From: Lachnospiraceae bacterium
GTDB taxonomy: Bacteria; Bacillota; Clostridia; Lachnospirales; Lachnospiraceae
NCBI GenBank assembly: GCA_017437785.1
Contig: JAFRXH010000093.1
Location: forward strand, 1 to 56,335
Direction of reading: 5' to 3'
DNA: 56,335 nucleotides
Numbering within the stretch: the stretch's first letter is position 1; every line of letters starts with the position of its first letter. A program made the translations under genes and the position numbers. Of the stretch, positions 1 to 7,216 are shown piece by piece. The notes under the pieces were generated by a model. The model ran no database searches, was not told the DNA's origin, and saw nothing but the letters and a program-made list of their open reading frames with translations.

Positions 1-548
1 CCGGCCTGGCCAGGGCGCGCCAGAATATAAGACTTGAAAAGCTCAACAGGATACTTGCGGATATATCGGTAAGGGATGAACTTACCGGTCTCTATAACAG
101 AATGGGGTATGAGAAGATAGTGATCCCCTATCTGGATGAGCTACGTCACGATAAGCAGAAATCCGTGATCATGGTCGCGGATATCAACAGGATGAAGGTG
201 ATAAATGACGAATTCGGGCATCTTCAGGGGGATGCAGCTATAAAGATCGTTGCAAATGTGATAAAGAGTACGGTTCCCGGAAGCTGGAAAGCCGTGAGAT
301 ACGGCGGAGACGAATATGTCGTCATAGGAGAGTATGGTATAGCCGGAGATATTGAGGCCGTAAAGAACGGCATAATAGATAAAGCCAGGCGTGTATCGGA
401 AGATTTAAACCTGCCGTTTAAGCTTAGCGTGAGCGTAGGCTATGTAGTGATCGATCCCGAAAATGCGCTGGGTAACGAGGAATACTTCCGCATGGCCGAT
501 GAAGCCATGTACGAGATGAAACAGGAAGCACACAGGAAGGATCAGTAG
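1..548 (+). CDS. GGDEF-domain protein (diguanylate cyclase), 3' part
   Basis: The reading frame is open from the first bases of the window, so the gene starts upstream. The visible part begins with a short helical linker and then RDELTGLYNR, the usual opening of a GGDEF domain. The active-site loop reads RYGGDEY, an accepted variant of GGDEF, and the domain runs to the stop, so the catalytic domain is essentially complete. Members of this family make cyclic di-GMP from two GTP. The N-terminal sensor region is not visible, so the input signal and the membrane location are unknown. A strong terminator follows within 30 bases. An in-frame ATG at 102 is internal to the domain and is not the start. 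Confidence 0.9.
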   Translation, partial: GLARARQNIRLEKLNRILADISVRDELTGLYNRMGYEKIVIPYLDELRHDKQKSVIMVADINRMKVINDEFGHLQGDAAIKIVANVIKSTVPGSWKAVRYGGDEYVVIGEYGIAGDIEAVKNGIIDKARRVSEDLNLPFKLSVSVGYVVIDPENALGNEEYFRMADEAMYEMKQEAHRKDQ

Positions 549-575
549 ATGGACTTACATACGTGCCAAAGATAT

Positions 576-619
576 GCCATAGGGATTAAGTGCATCCCTG
601 TGGCTTTTTTATTTTTTTA
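576..619 (+). terminator. Rho-independent terminator after the GGDEF gene
   Basis: An 11-bp stem (576-586 with 594-604, one G-U pair) closes a 7-base loop and is followed by a T-rich run from 605 to 619. Confidence 0.88.
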
Positions 620-734
620 TGTTGAGAATTATGTGTGGTTTTGGTAAAATAAATATGTATTTTGTTGGGCTAAACCCATATCGAAGAAAACAAACGATCA
701 GTGTGTTTGTGATATACAGAATAGTTGTTTAGGG

Positions 735-762
735 GTTACAAACGAATGCCGGACAGTATAAT
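735..762 (+). promoter_or_regulatory. Putative promoter of the CHAP hydrolase gene
   Basis: GTTACA (735-740) and TATAAT (757-762) are separated by 16 bases. A start near 769 would give a leader of about 160 bases before the SD at 921. The leader holds three small inverted repeats: 789-807 (GACT.CCC / GGG.AGTC), 845-864, and 876-896 (TTGCGA / TCGCAA). No known riboswitch consensus was recognised. Confidence 0.45.
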
Positions 763-844
763 GATCAGAGTCAGGATTTTCACAGATAGACTGCCCGCAG
801 GGAAGTCCACGCATATAAACGGTTTACATAAATTTTGAATGAAG

Positions 845-869
845 TACGGAGCGTAAGCTTCGTATTTTT
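845..869 (+). terminator. Terminator-like hairpin in the CHAP gene leader
   Basis: TACGGAGC (845-852) pairs with GCTTCGTA (857-864, one G-U) around a GTAA loop, followed by five T. It lies between the putative promoter and the SD, so it could act as an attenuator rather than as the end of an operon. Confidence 0.5.
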
Positions 870-932
870 ATCGTATTGCGATCATATTATTCGCAAGACG
901 AAGGATTAAAAAATTTTCATGGAGGAAAGAAA

Positions 933-2570
933 ATGAAGAGAAAGATCAACAGATTATTGGCAGGACTGGTTGTAATAACAATGGGTATATCCGGATATGG
1001 AAATACCTGTGTGTTTGCCGCAGATGGAAACGATCCGGTGATCGGATCGGTATCAGAGTCAGTTATTTCGGAGGAAGATCCGGAAGAAGATGAAGAAATT
1101 TGTGAAATGGAATTCATGTCTTTATCAGAAGACGATCTGGTTGATTCGGAAGAATTAAACAGGGATATAAGCGATCAGGAAGAGGTTATCCTGGAAGCTA
1201 CAGCTAATTTTACACCTCGTACTACCGCGCCTACATCAGACAATCCCTATTTCTTTAACTCAAAATATAATCCTTTCGTTGGTACCAGTTATGGACCGCC
1301 TGCTACAACTTCAAACTGCACATGGTACGCATATGGTCGTGCGAGCGAGATATTAGGCAGAAAAGCCGGATTATGTACAGCAAATGCAAGTAAATGGTAT
1401 GGCTATACAAAGGATGGATACCAAAGGGGGGATACGCCACGTCTTGGGGCAGTGGCATGCAAAAAAGGAAAAAACCATGTTGCCGTAGTAGAGGGGATCG
1501 ACTATGCCAATAATACCGTAGCATTGTCGAATTCAGCCTGGGGAGGCGACTCTTTTTATATGGTATGGAATGCCAAAGCCAGTGATTATCAATATATTTA
1601 TCTGGGGGATTTTTCCACAGATAATACTAATCCGCCCTCAATTACAAAGACAGAGATCACAGAAGTAAACCGTGTCAGCGGTTATTATAAAGTAAAGGCA
1701 ACAGTTACGGCAGAAGCCGGTCTGGACAGAGTTCAGTTTCCTACATGGACAGCATATAACGACCAGGATGATATCATATCCGATTGGGGTACATCGTCAA
1801 GAGCTAGCGGGAACGTAACAGATCTTGGGAACAATACATATTCAGCGCAGTATACAGTATATATATCCGATCATAACGGTGAGAGAGGGACTTATTATAC
1901 CCATGTTTATGCTTATGATAAGTACGGAAGGACTTCAGAAGCAGGCGGGGTGAGTGCAGATATGAATATGGAGGGTAATGCTCCTGCGATACTGTCTGCA
2001 AAAGTTACTGAAGTAAACAGAAGTGGAGGGTACTACAATGTCGTCGCAAAAGTTCACGCGGATGCGGCTCTTGATCGTATTGAATTTCCTACATGGACAG
2101 ATTATAACGGACAGGATGATCTGCCGGCAAGCTGGCCCAAAGGAACTGTAACATCACTTGGGAATAATGATTATGAAGCTACATATACAGTACATATTTC
2201 AGATCATAATAACGAAACAGGAAAGTACATTACTCATGTATATGCATTCGACTGTTACGGAAGGTATTCGAGTGCAGCTATTGAAAGTGTTAATATGAAT
2301 GAATTCCCGTCAGAGCCTAGGATCTGTGCAAAAATAAATTTACAAATTATACAATATGTGGTACCATGGTTATACGGAGGATACAACTATGGAAAACAGG
2401 ATCAAAACCATGTTACCACTATTGGACGAACGCCAGCGGCGTATATACCTTGCCGCAGAAGCCCAATCGTACGGTCGCGGAGGCATCTCCCGTGTATGCG
2501 AGATCAGCGGTGTATCAGCATTTACGATCAGACAAGGTATTGCCGAAATCAACGGCAACGAACCGCTTAA
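933..2570 (+). CDS. Secreted CHAP-domain hydrolase with GBS-Bsp-like repeats, 3' end disrupted by an IS
   Basis: The start at 933 is chosen because GGAGG lies 8 bases upstream. Residues 1-29 form a Sec signal peptide, followed by a very acidic stretch. Residues about 100-228 form a CHAP domain, with the nucleophile Cys in NCTWYAYGR (C129) and the His in NHVAVVEG (H182). CHAP enzymes are amidases or endopeptidases that cut peptidoglycan. Two repeats of about 110 residues follow (from 235 and 355), each with a FPTWT segment and a DHN...THVYA.D.YGR end, resembling GBS Bsp-like repeats. The native sequence stops at residue 462, where the insertion sequence begins at base 2319. The remaining 83 residues are read from the IS in a frame other than the transposase. 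The original C-terminus is therefore lost, but the catalytic domain is intact, so a truncated enzyme could still be made. Confidence 0.85.
   Translation: MKRKINRLLAGLVVITMGISGYGNTCVFAADGNDPVIGSVSESVISEEDPEEDEEICEMEFMSLSEDDLVDSEELNRDISDQEEVILEATANFTPRTTAPTSDNPYFFNSKYNPFVGTSYGPPATTSNCTWYAYGRASEILGRKAGLCTANASKWYGYTKDGYQRGDTPRLGAVACKKGKNHVAVVEGIDYANNTVALSNSAWGGDSFYMVWNAKASDYQYIYLGDFSTDNTNPPSITKTEITEVNRVSGYYKVKATVTAEAGLDRVQFPTWTAYNDQDDIISDWGTSSRASGNVTDLGNNTYSAQYTVYISDHNGERGTYYTHVYAYDKYGRTSEAGGVSADMNMEGNAPAILSAKVTEVNRSGGYYNVVAKVHADAALDRIEFPTWTDYNGQDDLPASWPKGTVTSLGNNDYEATYTVHISDHNNETGKYITHVYAFDCYGRYSSAAIESVNMNEFPSEPRICAKINLQIIQYVVPWLYGGYNYGKQDQNHVTTIGRTPAAYIPCRRSPIVRSRRHLPCMRDQRCISIYDQTRYCRNQRQRTA
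2319..2337 (+). repeat. Left terminal inverted repeat of the IS
   Basis: AGGATCTGTGCAAAAATAA is the exact reverse complement of 3595-3613. Confidence 0.92.
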
Positions 2571-3582
2571 AGCAACTGATCGCTTAAGGGCGCCGGGCGG
2601 CGGACGTAAAAGCCTCGAAACATCTATGCCAGATTTGGATGAACACATTCTTCAGATCGTTGACGGTAGTACATATGGCAACCCTGAGAAAGTGTTATCC
2701 TACACGACCATGAGCCTTCGCACGATCCAGCAACTGCTACATGATAATTATGACGAAGACATCAGTTTTCGCTCCGTTGGCAGCATCCTTGAAAGGCTTG
2801 GCTATAGCAAACAGACCAATCAAAAGATGCTTCAGGTTGGTGATGCACACCCTGATAGAAACGAACAGTTCGAGTTTATCGATTCCAAATCTGCTCGATT
2901 TTTGAGGCAGGGTCTGCCGGTCATTTCGGTTGACACAAAGAAAAAAGAGAACATTGGCAACTTCAAAAACAACGGGCAGGAGTACCGTAAAACCGGTGAT
3001 CCTCGTAAAGTATGGGATCACGATTTTCCAATTCCCGAACTCGGGAAGGTGGCACCATACGGCATATATGTATTAAATGACAACACCGGTTTTGTAAATC
3101 TCGGTACCGATCACGACACCGCAGAATTCGCAGCAGAAAGCATCCTGCGCTGGTGGATGTCGATCGGAAAACACACATTTCCTACAGCGGATAAAATATA
3201 TATCACCTGCGACAACGGAGGAAGCAACGGAAGCAGGCTCCGCTTGTGGAAATATGAATTACAGCAACTTGCAAATATCACTGGCCTAGAGATAAACATT
3301 TCTCATTTTCCGCCTGGCACATCGAAGTGGAACAAGATCGAGCACAGGCTATTTTGCTATATATCAAAGAACTGGCAAGGTCAACCGCTCATTGATATAG
3401 AAACTGTAGTAAATCTAATCTCCAGCACTACGACATCGAAAGGATTAAAGGTTGTATGTCAGGTTGACGATAATACATACCCGCTTAATCAGAAAGTGTC
3501 TGATGAGGAATATAATAGCATACGTCTTTTTCCGGGCAGAACTCTGGGAGATTGGAATTATATCATTAAACCACAGGCATGA
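2389..3582 (+). CDS. ISAzo13-family transposase
   Basis: The start at 2389 has GGAGG 8 bases upstream; an in-frame ATG at 2356 has none. The 397-residue protein has an N-terminal helix-turn-helix-like region (about 35-55) and then PGGGRKS, followed by an RNase-H-fold DDE domain. The segment ISVDTKKKENIGNF and later ITCDNGGSNGSR and WNKIEHR are characteristic of the ISAzo13 family and supply D182, D275 and E318 as the likely catalytic triad. It would cut and join the ends of the element. No stop or frameshift is seen, so it is probably active. Confidence 0.93.
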   Translation: MENRIKTMLPLLDERQRRIYLAAEAQSYGRGGISRVCEISGVSAFTIRQGIAEINGNEPLKATDRLRAPGGGRKSLETSMPDLDEHILQIVDGSTYGNPEKVLSYTTMSLRTIQQLLHDNYDEDISFRSVGSILERLGYSKQTNQKMLQVGDAHPDRNEQFEFIDSKSARFLRQGLPVISVDTKKKENIGNFKNNGQEYRKTGDPRKVWDHDFPIPELGKVAPYGIYVLNDNTGFVNLGTDHDTAEFAAESILRWWMSIGKHTFPTADKIYITCDNGGSNGSRLRLWKYELQQLANITGLEINISHFPPGTSKWNKIEHRLFCYISKNWQGQPLIDIETVVNLISSTTTSKGLKVVCQVDDNTYPLNQKVSDEEYNSIRLFPGRTLGDWNYIIKPQA

Positions 3583-3594
3583 TTTTGTGTAATA

Positions 3595-3613
3595 TTATTT
3601 TTGCACAGATCCT
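3595..3613 (-). repeat. Right terminal inverted repeat of the IS
   Basis: This is the exact reverse complement of the left end at 2319-2337. Beyond the perfect 19 bp, similarity continues with a shared TTACA.A.. pattern. Confidence 0.92.
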
Positions 3614-3624
3614 TACGTTACTTT

Positions 3625-3656
3625 GCGGCATTTCCGGATGGAAGTGCCGCTTTTTT
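3625..3656 (+). terminator. Rho-independent terminator between the IS and the toxin-like gene
   Basis: GCGGCATTTCC (3625-3635) pairs with GGAAGTGCCGC (3640-3650, one G-U) around GGAT, followed by six T. It was probably the terminator of the CHAP gene before the IS landed. It ends only about 14 bases before the SD of the next gene, so that gene cannot have its own promoter downstream of the hairpin. Confidence 0.85.
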
Positions 3657-3680
3657 ATAAAAAAGCTGAAGGAGGACACT

Positions 3681-4991
3681 ATGTCTCATTTTTATGTTAA
3701 GGCTGATAGATTGAATTCTAATTCGGCTATTTTGGAGCGTTATTCTATTTCATTAAATAATTATGCAGATGAGATCAGAGGTGTGGACCTTTCAAGTCTT
3801 TCGGATTCTATTGAAGAGCGTATACGACGGACTGTCATGGCTTTGGGGGGATCCACTGAATGGGGCGCACAGGTAATGAAGAGTATGGCCTTAGGGCTTG
3901 ATGGCATCTTTGGATTATATCGTGATACAGAGTACCGTCTGTTGGGGAAGGAAACAGAGAATGGTGACTTGGGTGATTTGGTTGGTGGACTTTTGGGAGA
4001 ATTAGAAGCCAGCGGTGTAGATACTACTGTTTGTTGGGACACTGAAGGCAGGAGATTGTTAACGAATACATCAGATGAAGATATGGATGCGTTAATAGAA
4101 GAATTTGAGAATGAGCATCCATCTGTTGGTGAAGAATTTAACAGATTCTTAGCGACAGATAATAATGGTTTGCTTTCCGAAGATGATATAAGAAACATTA
4201 AGTATTTGGTATATACTGCACCTGAGCCATACAGATCAATATTTCTTTCTAATCTGGATAGTTTTTTGATACATAATATCCAAGAGTTTACAGGGGCAGA
4301 TAATGGTAAGGCTTATTTTAGTACGTGGTTATTTAACTCTGGTCTTACATATGATTACCCTGATAGTTTTGGCGGGGACCCTCGGGGGCCATATACGACC
4401 TTTTTTCATGAATGTGGCCATTCGATAGATTATTATGCTGATCAGTCAAATGATTGGGGATATGAAACCGGAAACTATAGATATTATAGTTCGGGTATGG
4501 GAAGAAACGTGACACTATGGGATACAATAGAACATGATGTATATTATAATACGAATAATCCGCATAGTGTTGTTAGTATAGCAAAAGGTATTATAGATAG
4601 TGGTGGCGCGGGTTCGGGTGGAAATGTGGACCATGTGATAGATGCACTTCGTATTAACAATACAGGGGAATTATGTGGAGAGGATCTATTACTGTATAAC
4701 GCTATTTGTAATGAGCAAAGGAGCAATATAGGCTCTAATCCTCCATTTGAGGCTGTTTCTGATGTTTATGGAGGGGTAACACATAATGCTTTTCGATTTG
4801 GATATGGTCATGATAATAGCTATTGGGCATTTGGGCCTTATAAGCCTGCGGCAAAAGAATTGTGGGCTGAGTTTTTTGCATATAATATGGCTAGAGACGA
4901 TGAAGCATTGGCTAATTTGAGGGAATACTTTCCAGAATCAGCGGCACTGTTTGATGATTATGTGAATAATTATGAGTGGTCTTATGAGTAA
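3681..4991 (+). CDS. Putative secreted zinc metallopeptidase toxin with a WXG100/LXG-like N-terminal domain
   Basis: The start at 3681 has GGAGG (3671-3675) just upstream; the longer open frame would begin inside the IS. The 436-residue protein has no signal peptide. Residues 1-90 are predicted mostly helical and end in an LYRDTEYRLLG segment, like the helical domains that guide type VII-type substrates. The C-terminal part contains HECGHSIDYYA (H243, E244, H247), a gluzincin zinc site, and KELWAEFFA (E397 as third ligand), followed by an acidic helical tail. The HExGHxxDxYA plus AEFFA layout is reminiscent of the anthrax lethal factor catalytic domain. The link is from motifs only and the target is unknown. 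The gene is clearly AT-richer than the flanking chromosome, suggesting transfer. A lipoprotein gene follows 11 bases downstream. Confidence 0.7.
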   Translation: MSHFYVKADRLNSNSAILERYSISLNNYADEIRGVDLSSLSDSIEERIRRTVMALGGSTEWGAQVMKSMALGLDGIFGLYRDTEYRLLGKETENGDLGDLVGGLLGELEASGVDTTVCWDTEGRRLLTNTSDEDMDALIEEFENEHPSVGEEFNRFLATDNNGLLSEDDIRNIKYLVYTAPEPYRSIFLSNLDSFLIHNIQEFTGADNGKAYFSTWLFNSGLTYDYPDSFGGDPRGPYTTFFHECGHSIDYYADQSNDWGYETGNYRYYSSGMGRNVTLWDTIEHDVYYNTNNPHSVVSIAKGIIDSGGAGSGGNVDHVIDALRINNTGELCGEDLLLYNAICNEQRSNIGSNPPFEAVSDVYGGVTHNAFRFGYGHDNSYWAFGPYKPAAKELWAEFFAYNMARDDEALANLREYFPESAALFDDYVNNYEWSYE

Positions 4992-5002
4992 GGAGCTTTT
5001 CT

Positions 5003-5728
5003 ATGAAGAAAATGATTAGATATTGTGTGATTACTATTTGTCTATGTGGAATTCTTACGAGTTGTACAAGAAGGGATTACACAGATTATACGGAGGAAGA
5101 GAATATGGAAAGAATTGATAATATAGAAGAGCAGAATAATGAAGAGATGGATTACAGATCGCTTGATGATAGAGAGTATCTGATTAAAATGTATGGTTTT
5201 ACTTTGGAAGAACTTGAAGGAATGGATATAGAATGGTTGAATCAAAAGGCACATTTTAGGGATTCCGGAATGAGTGTTGAGAGGGTAAGGGAATGGGTAG
5301 ATGCAGATAAACCGTATGCTTCCGATACATACAAAGATACGTATTTATTTCTTACCGCGCAGCCTAATATTGATATACCGCAGGGGACAAAAGTAAAAAA
5401 GATTGGTTTTTATTATAATCCCGGGACATTTGTTCAAAGATCTGTTTTTGATATCGAAAACAAGGTGTTTTATGTTGATGATGATATAGAGCATCAGTTA
5501 GATGAGGATCTTAGTGCTGTTGTAGATGAATATAATATATACGATTGGAATACGGAGAATTTAAGCAGGAAACTTGGCTCTACCGGTTCTTATGGATGGA
5601 AACTTGTATTTGTGGCAGAAGATGAGCATAAATATGTATACGAAGGCTTTACGCAGGATGGATCGGCGATTCCTGATGGTTATACAGAGCTTAGCAATAA
5701 GCTGATTGATATCATAAAGAGCCGTTAG
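5003..5728 (+). CDS. Lipoprotein of unknown function, possible immunity partner
   Basis: The SD AAGGAG lies at 4989-4994, overlapping the end of the toxin-like gene, so the two are probably co-transcribed. The 241-residue product has a lipoprotein signal ending in ILTSC (Cys21), so the mature protein should be anchored on the outer face of the membrane. A very acidic linker (about 24-55) and a soluble domain of about 180 residues follow, with no family I recognise. Position directly after a putative secreted metallopeptidase, the same AT-rich composition and surface anchoring would fit an immunity or accessory protein. That role is an inference from context only. Confidence 0.65.
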   Translation: MKKMIRYCVITICLCGILTSCTRRDYTDYTEEENMERIDNIEEQNNEEMDYRSLDDREYLIKMYGFTLEELEGMDIEWLNQKAHFRDSGMSVERVREWVDADKPYASDTYKDTYLFLTAQPNIDIPQGTKVKKIGFYYNPGTFVQRSVFDIENKVFYVDDDIEHQLDEDLSAVVDEYNIYDWNTENLSRKLGSTGSYGWKLVFVAEDEHKYVYEGFTQDGSAIPDGYTELSNKLIDIIKSR

Positions 5729-5908
5729 TAAACAGATACGAAGCAGATGGAACATCATATTGGGTTTATGATCTAACGAGAGTATCCAATGAAGCATTGT
5801 TTTATTGATAATAAGATTACTGCTGTTATAAGAGGTGATTTTTCTGCTCATACATTATGAGTCAGAGGATAATCTTATGCGGCTTATAAAATGCTGATAA
5901 GACGATAA

Positions 5909-5937
5909 GGGGCTGCTGACAGCCCCTTTATTGTTTT
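5909..5937 (+). terminator. Rho-independent terminator after the lipoprotein gene
   Basis: GGGGCTG (5909-5915), loop CTGA, CAGCCCC (5920-5926), then TTTATTGTTTT. Between the lipoprotein stop (5728) and this hairpin there is no intact gene. A short open stretch ending at 5808 reads RYEADGTSYWVYDLT and looks protein-like; it may be a decayed gene fragment. Confidence 0.85.
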
Positions 5938-6025
5938 GCGGGGGGATTGATTTACCACGACTGATTTTTGGGATTTCGTCTGATTAATATGCAATCCGTC
6001 AGAAATCAATAAAAATGTTCTGTAA

Positions 6026-6430
6026 GCAAAGTATGATACAAATGATGAAATAACAGATCGTAAAGTCCTAAGTGGGCTGAATAACAATATAAAAACGGAG
6101 AGGAGCTTTCTTGGAAATCTGTATGATAAATTCTTTGGGCTTGAAGCTAGCGGAGAATTTGAAGTTAATCTTTCGAGCCTTCAGGTTTTCCCTGATGAAC
6201 TGGAAAGTATAGCTGGCCGTAGCGAAGATATTGCTGATGATATAAGAACGATAGTTAGTTCGCTTAAGTATCATTCAATCTCAGGCGCGTACTACAAGAA
6301 TAAGCTCCGCAGGATCGCTAGAAATATTGAAAAGGCCGGGCGCTTTGCAAGAAACAGTGGAAATGTACTTGCAGATGTTATAAGCCTGTACAGGACAAGG
6401 GATGCCGATGTGGCGGCAAGCTATACCTAA
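6026..6430 (+). pseudogene. Remnant of a WXG100/LXG-like helical domain
   Basis: The frame is open for 134 codons from a stop at 6023-6025 to TAA at 6428-6430, but it has no ATG and no start codon with an SD. The last 95 residues are convincing protein: a helical stretch FPDELESIAGRSEDIADDIR, then more amphipathic helix and a terminal ISLYRTRDADVAA. The pattern (ADxIR, then RI.R, then LYR near the end) resembles the N-terminal domain of the metallopeptidase gene at 3681, which reads NNYADEIR ... GLYRDTEY. I read it as a leftover N-terminal targeting domain or a small partner protein that lost its start. An unusual start codon cannot be excluded (for example CTG at 6119). Confidence 0.55.
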
Positions 6431-6500
6431 ACATGGTTGTTTATCACAGGAAGTTGCATTCTGTCAATATCATATGATAAGCTAAATAAAAGCAATTATG

Positions 6501-6530
6501 ATAGGAGCATGTAATATGCTCCTATTATTT
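6501..6530 (+). terminator. Hairpin directly upstream of the two-TM protein gene
   Basis: ATAGGAGCAT (6501-6510) and ATGCTCCTAT (6516-6525) form a perfect 10-bp stem followed by TATTTT. It ends two bases before the SD-like GGGGAG (6532-6537) of the next gene. It may terminate the preceding remnant or control the next gene. Confidence 0.55.
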
Positions 6531-6547
6531 TGGGGAGATTAGTGATC

Positions 6548-7114
6548 ATGAGAAACAGGAAGACAGGAAAAGTGACAGGTATTATTTTTTGTGTTCTGTT
6601 CTTCGTCATTTTTGCGGCAGGTGCGGTTATTACTTTTCCAAAAGGAGCATCTGCCTATTTAAATGACCTGAGTATCAGAGAGATAAAGAGAGCGGCCGGG
6701 GATAAGAAGTTTTATTGTATAGAACCGGGAGATTACCGCGTTATAGATCAATTTGAAGAGAAGAAGATGCGTGTAAACCAGGGAAAGGGCTGGGGGAATA
6801 ACATAACATATGCATACTATACTGTACAGATCCGGGATAAAAATGATGATGCTGTGGTAATAGCAGTAAGAACGGATAAGAAACAAAAAGACCTTAAGAG
6901 GGATGATAATACTCAGTTGATGGGACTGGTAGCGAAGCTGTCGGCTGATCTGCAGGATAAAATGGAAGGTTCCTATACAGGAAATAATCCCCTGGAAGAG
7001 ATAGTATTAAATGATACTCCGGAACTGAATTCGCTTCCTATTGCGGCAGCTTTAGCGGTATTTGCATTATTATCACTTGGAATGCTGGTATTGATAATAG
7101 TCCGGTCACGATGA
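6548..7114 (+). CDS. Membrane protein of unknown function with two TM segments
   Basis: The ATG at 6548 lies 10 bases after GGGGAG; in-frame TTG (6530) and GTG (6542) are less likely starts. The 188-residue protein starts MRNRKTGK, followed by one membrane segment (about 10-28). An extracytoplasmic domain of about 125 residues follows, then a second hydrophobic segment near the C-terminus (about 165-183) ending VRSR. The topology is a two-TM protein with a central outside domain. I do not recognise the family. A TPM-like or DUF4178-like fold is possible but no diagnostic motif is visible. The gene is separated from the surface-protein gene downstream by about 100 bases with a weak hairpin. 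Confidence 0.7.
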   Translation: MRNRKTGKVTGIIFCVLFFVIFAAGAVITFPKGASAYLNDLSIREIKRAAGDKKFYCIEPGDYRVIDQFEEKKMRVNQGKGWGNNITYAYYTVQIRDKNDDAVVIAVRTDKKQKDLKRDDNTQLMGLVAKLSADLQDKMEGSYTGNNPLEEIVLNDTPELNSLPIAAALAVFALLSLGMLVLIIVRSR

Positions 7115-7163
7115 TACAATATATGAAAAACAAAAGATAAGGAATATGGAAAAGGATGCTTTA

Positions 7164-7181
7164 CGGCAGCATGATCTGCCG
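7164..7181 (+). other. Small hairpin in the gap before the large surface protein
   Basis: CGGCAG (7164-7169) and CTGCCG (7176-7181) around CATGAT. No clear T-run follows, so it is at best a weak terminator. Confidence 0.3.
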
Positions 7182-7216
7182 CTTGTTATAAAAGCAAAAA
7201 TATGGGAGGGAAAACA

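Larger units (their letters stand above)
2319..3613 (+). mobile_element. Insertion sequence, ISAzo13-like, apparently complete
   Basis: The element is 1,295 bp and is bounded by perfect 19-bp inverted repeats (2319-2337 and 3595-3613). It encodes a single full-length transposase. It sits inside the CHAP hydrolase gene, which fixes its orientation and the damage it causes. No clear target duplication is visible: CCT precedes the left end, while the right inverted repeat itself ends in CCT. The true boundary could therefore be three bases shorter on the right. Confidence 0.9.

Noticed and set aside
769-932. Possible cyclic di-GMP or other riboswitch in the leader of the CHAP gene
   Set aside because: Only small hairpins are visible; no conserved core of a known riboswitch class could be matched.
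2316-3616. Three-base target duplication CCT around the IS
   Set aside because: The right-hand CCT is part of the inverted repeat, so a true duplication cannot be proved from this sequence.
3579-3680. Longer N-terminus for the metallopeptidase starting inside the IS
   Set aside because: It would cross the terminator hairpin and has no SD; the ATG at 3681 has GGAGG at good distance.
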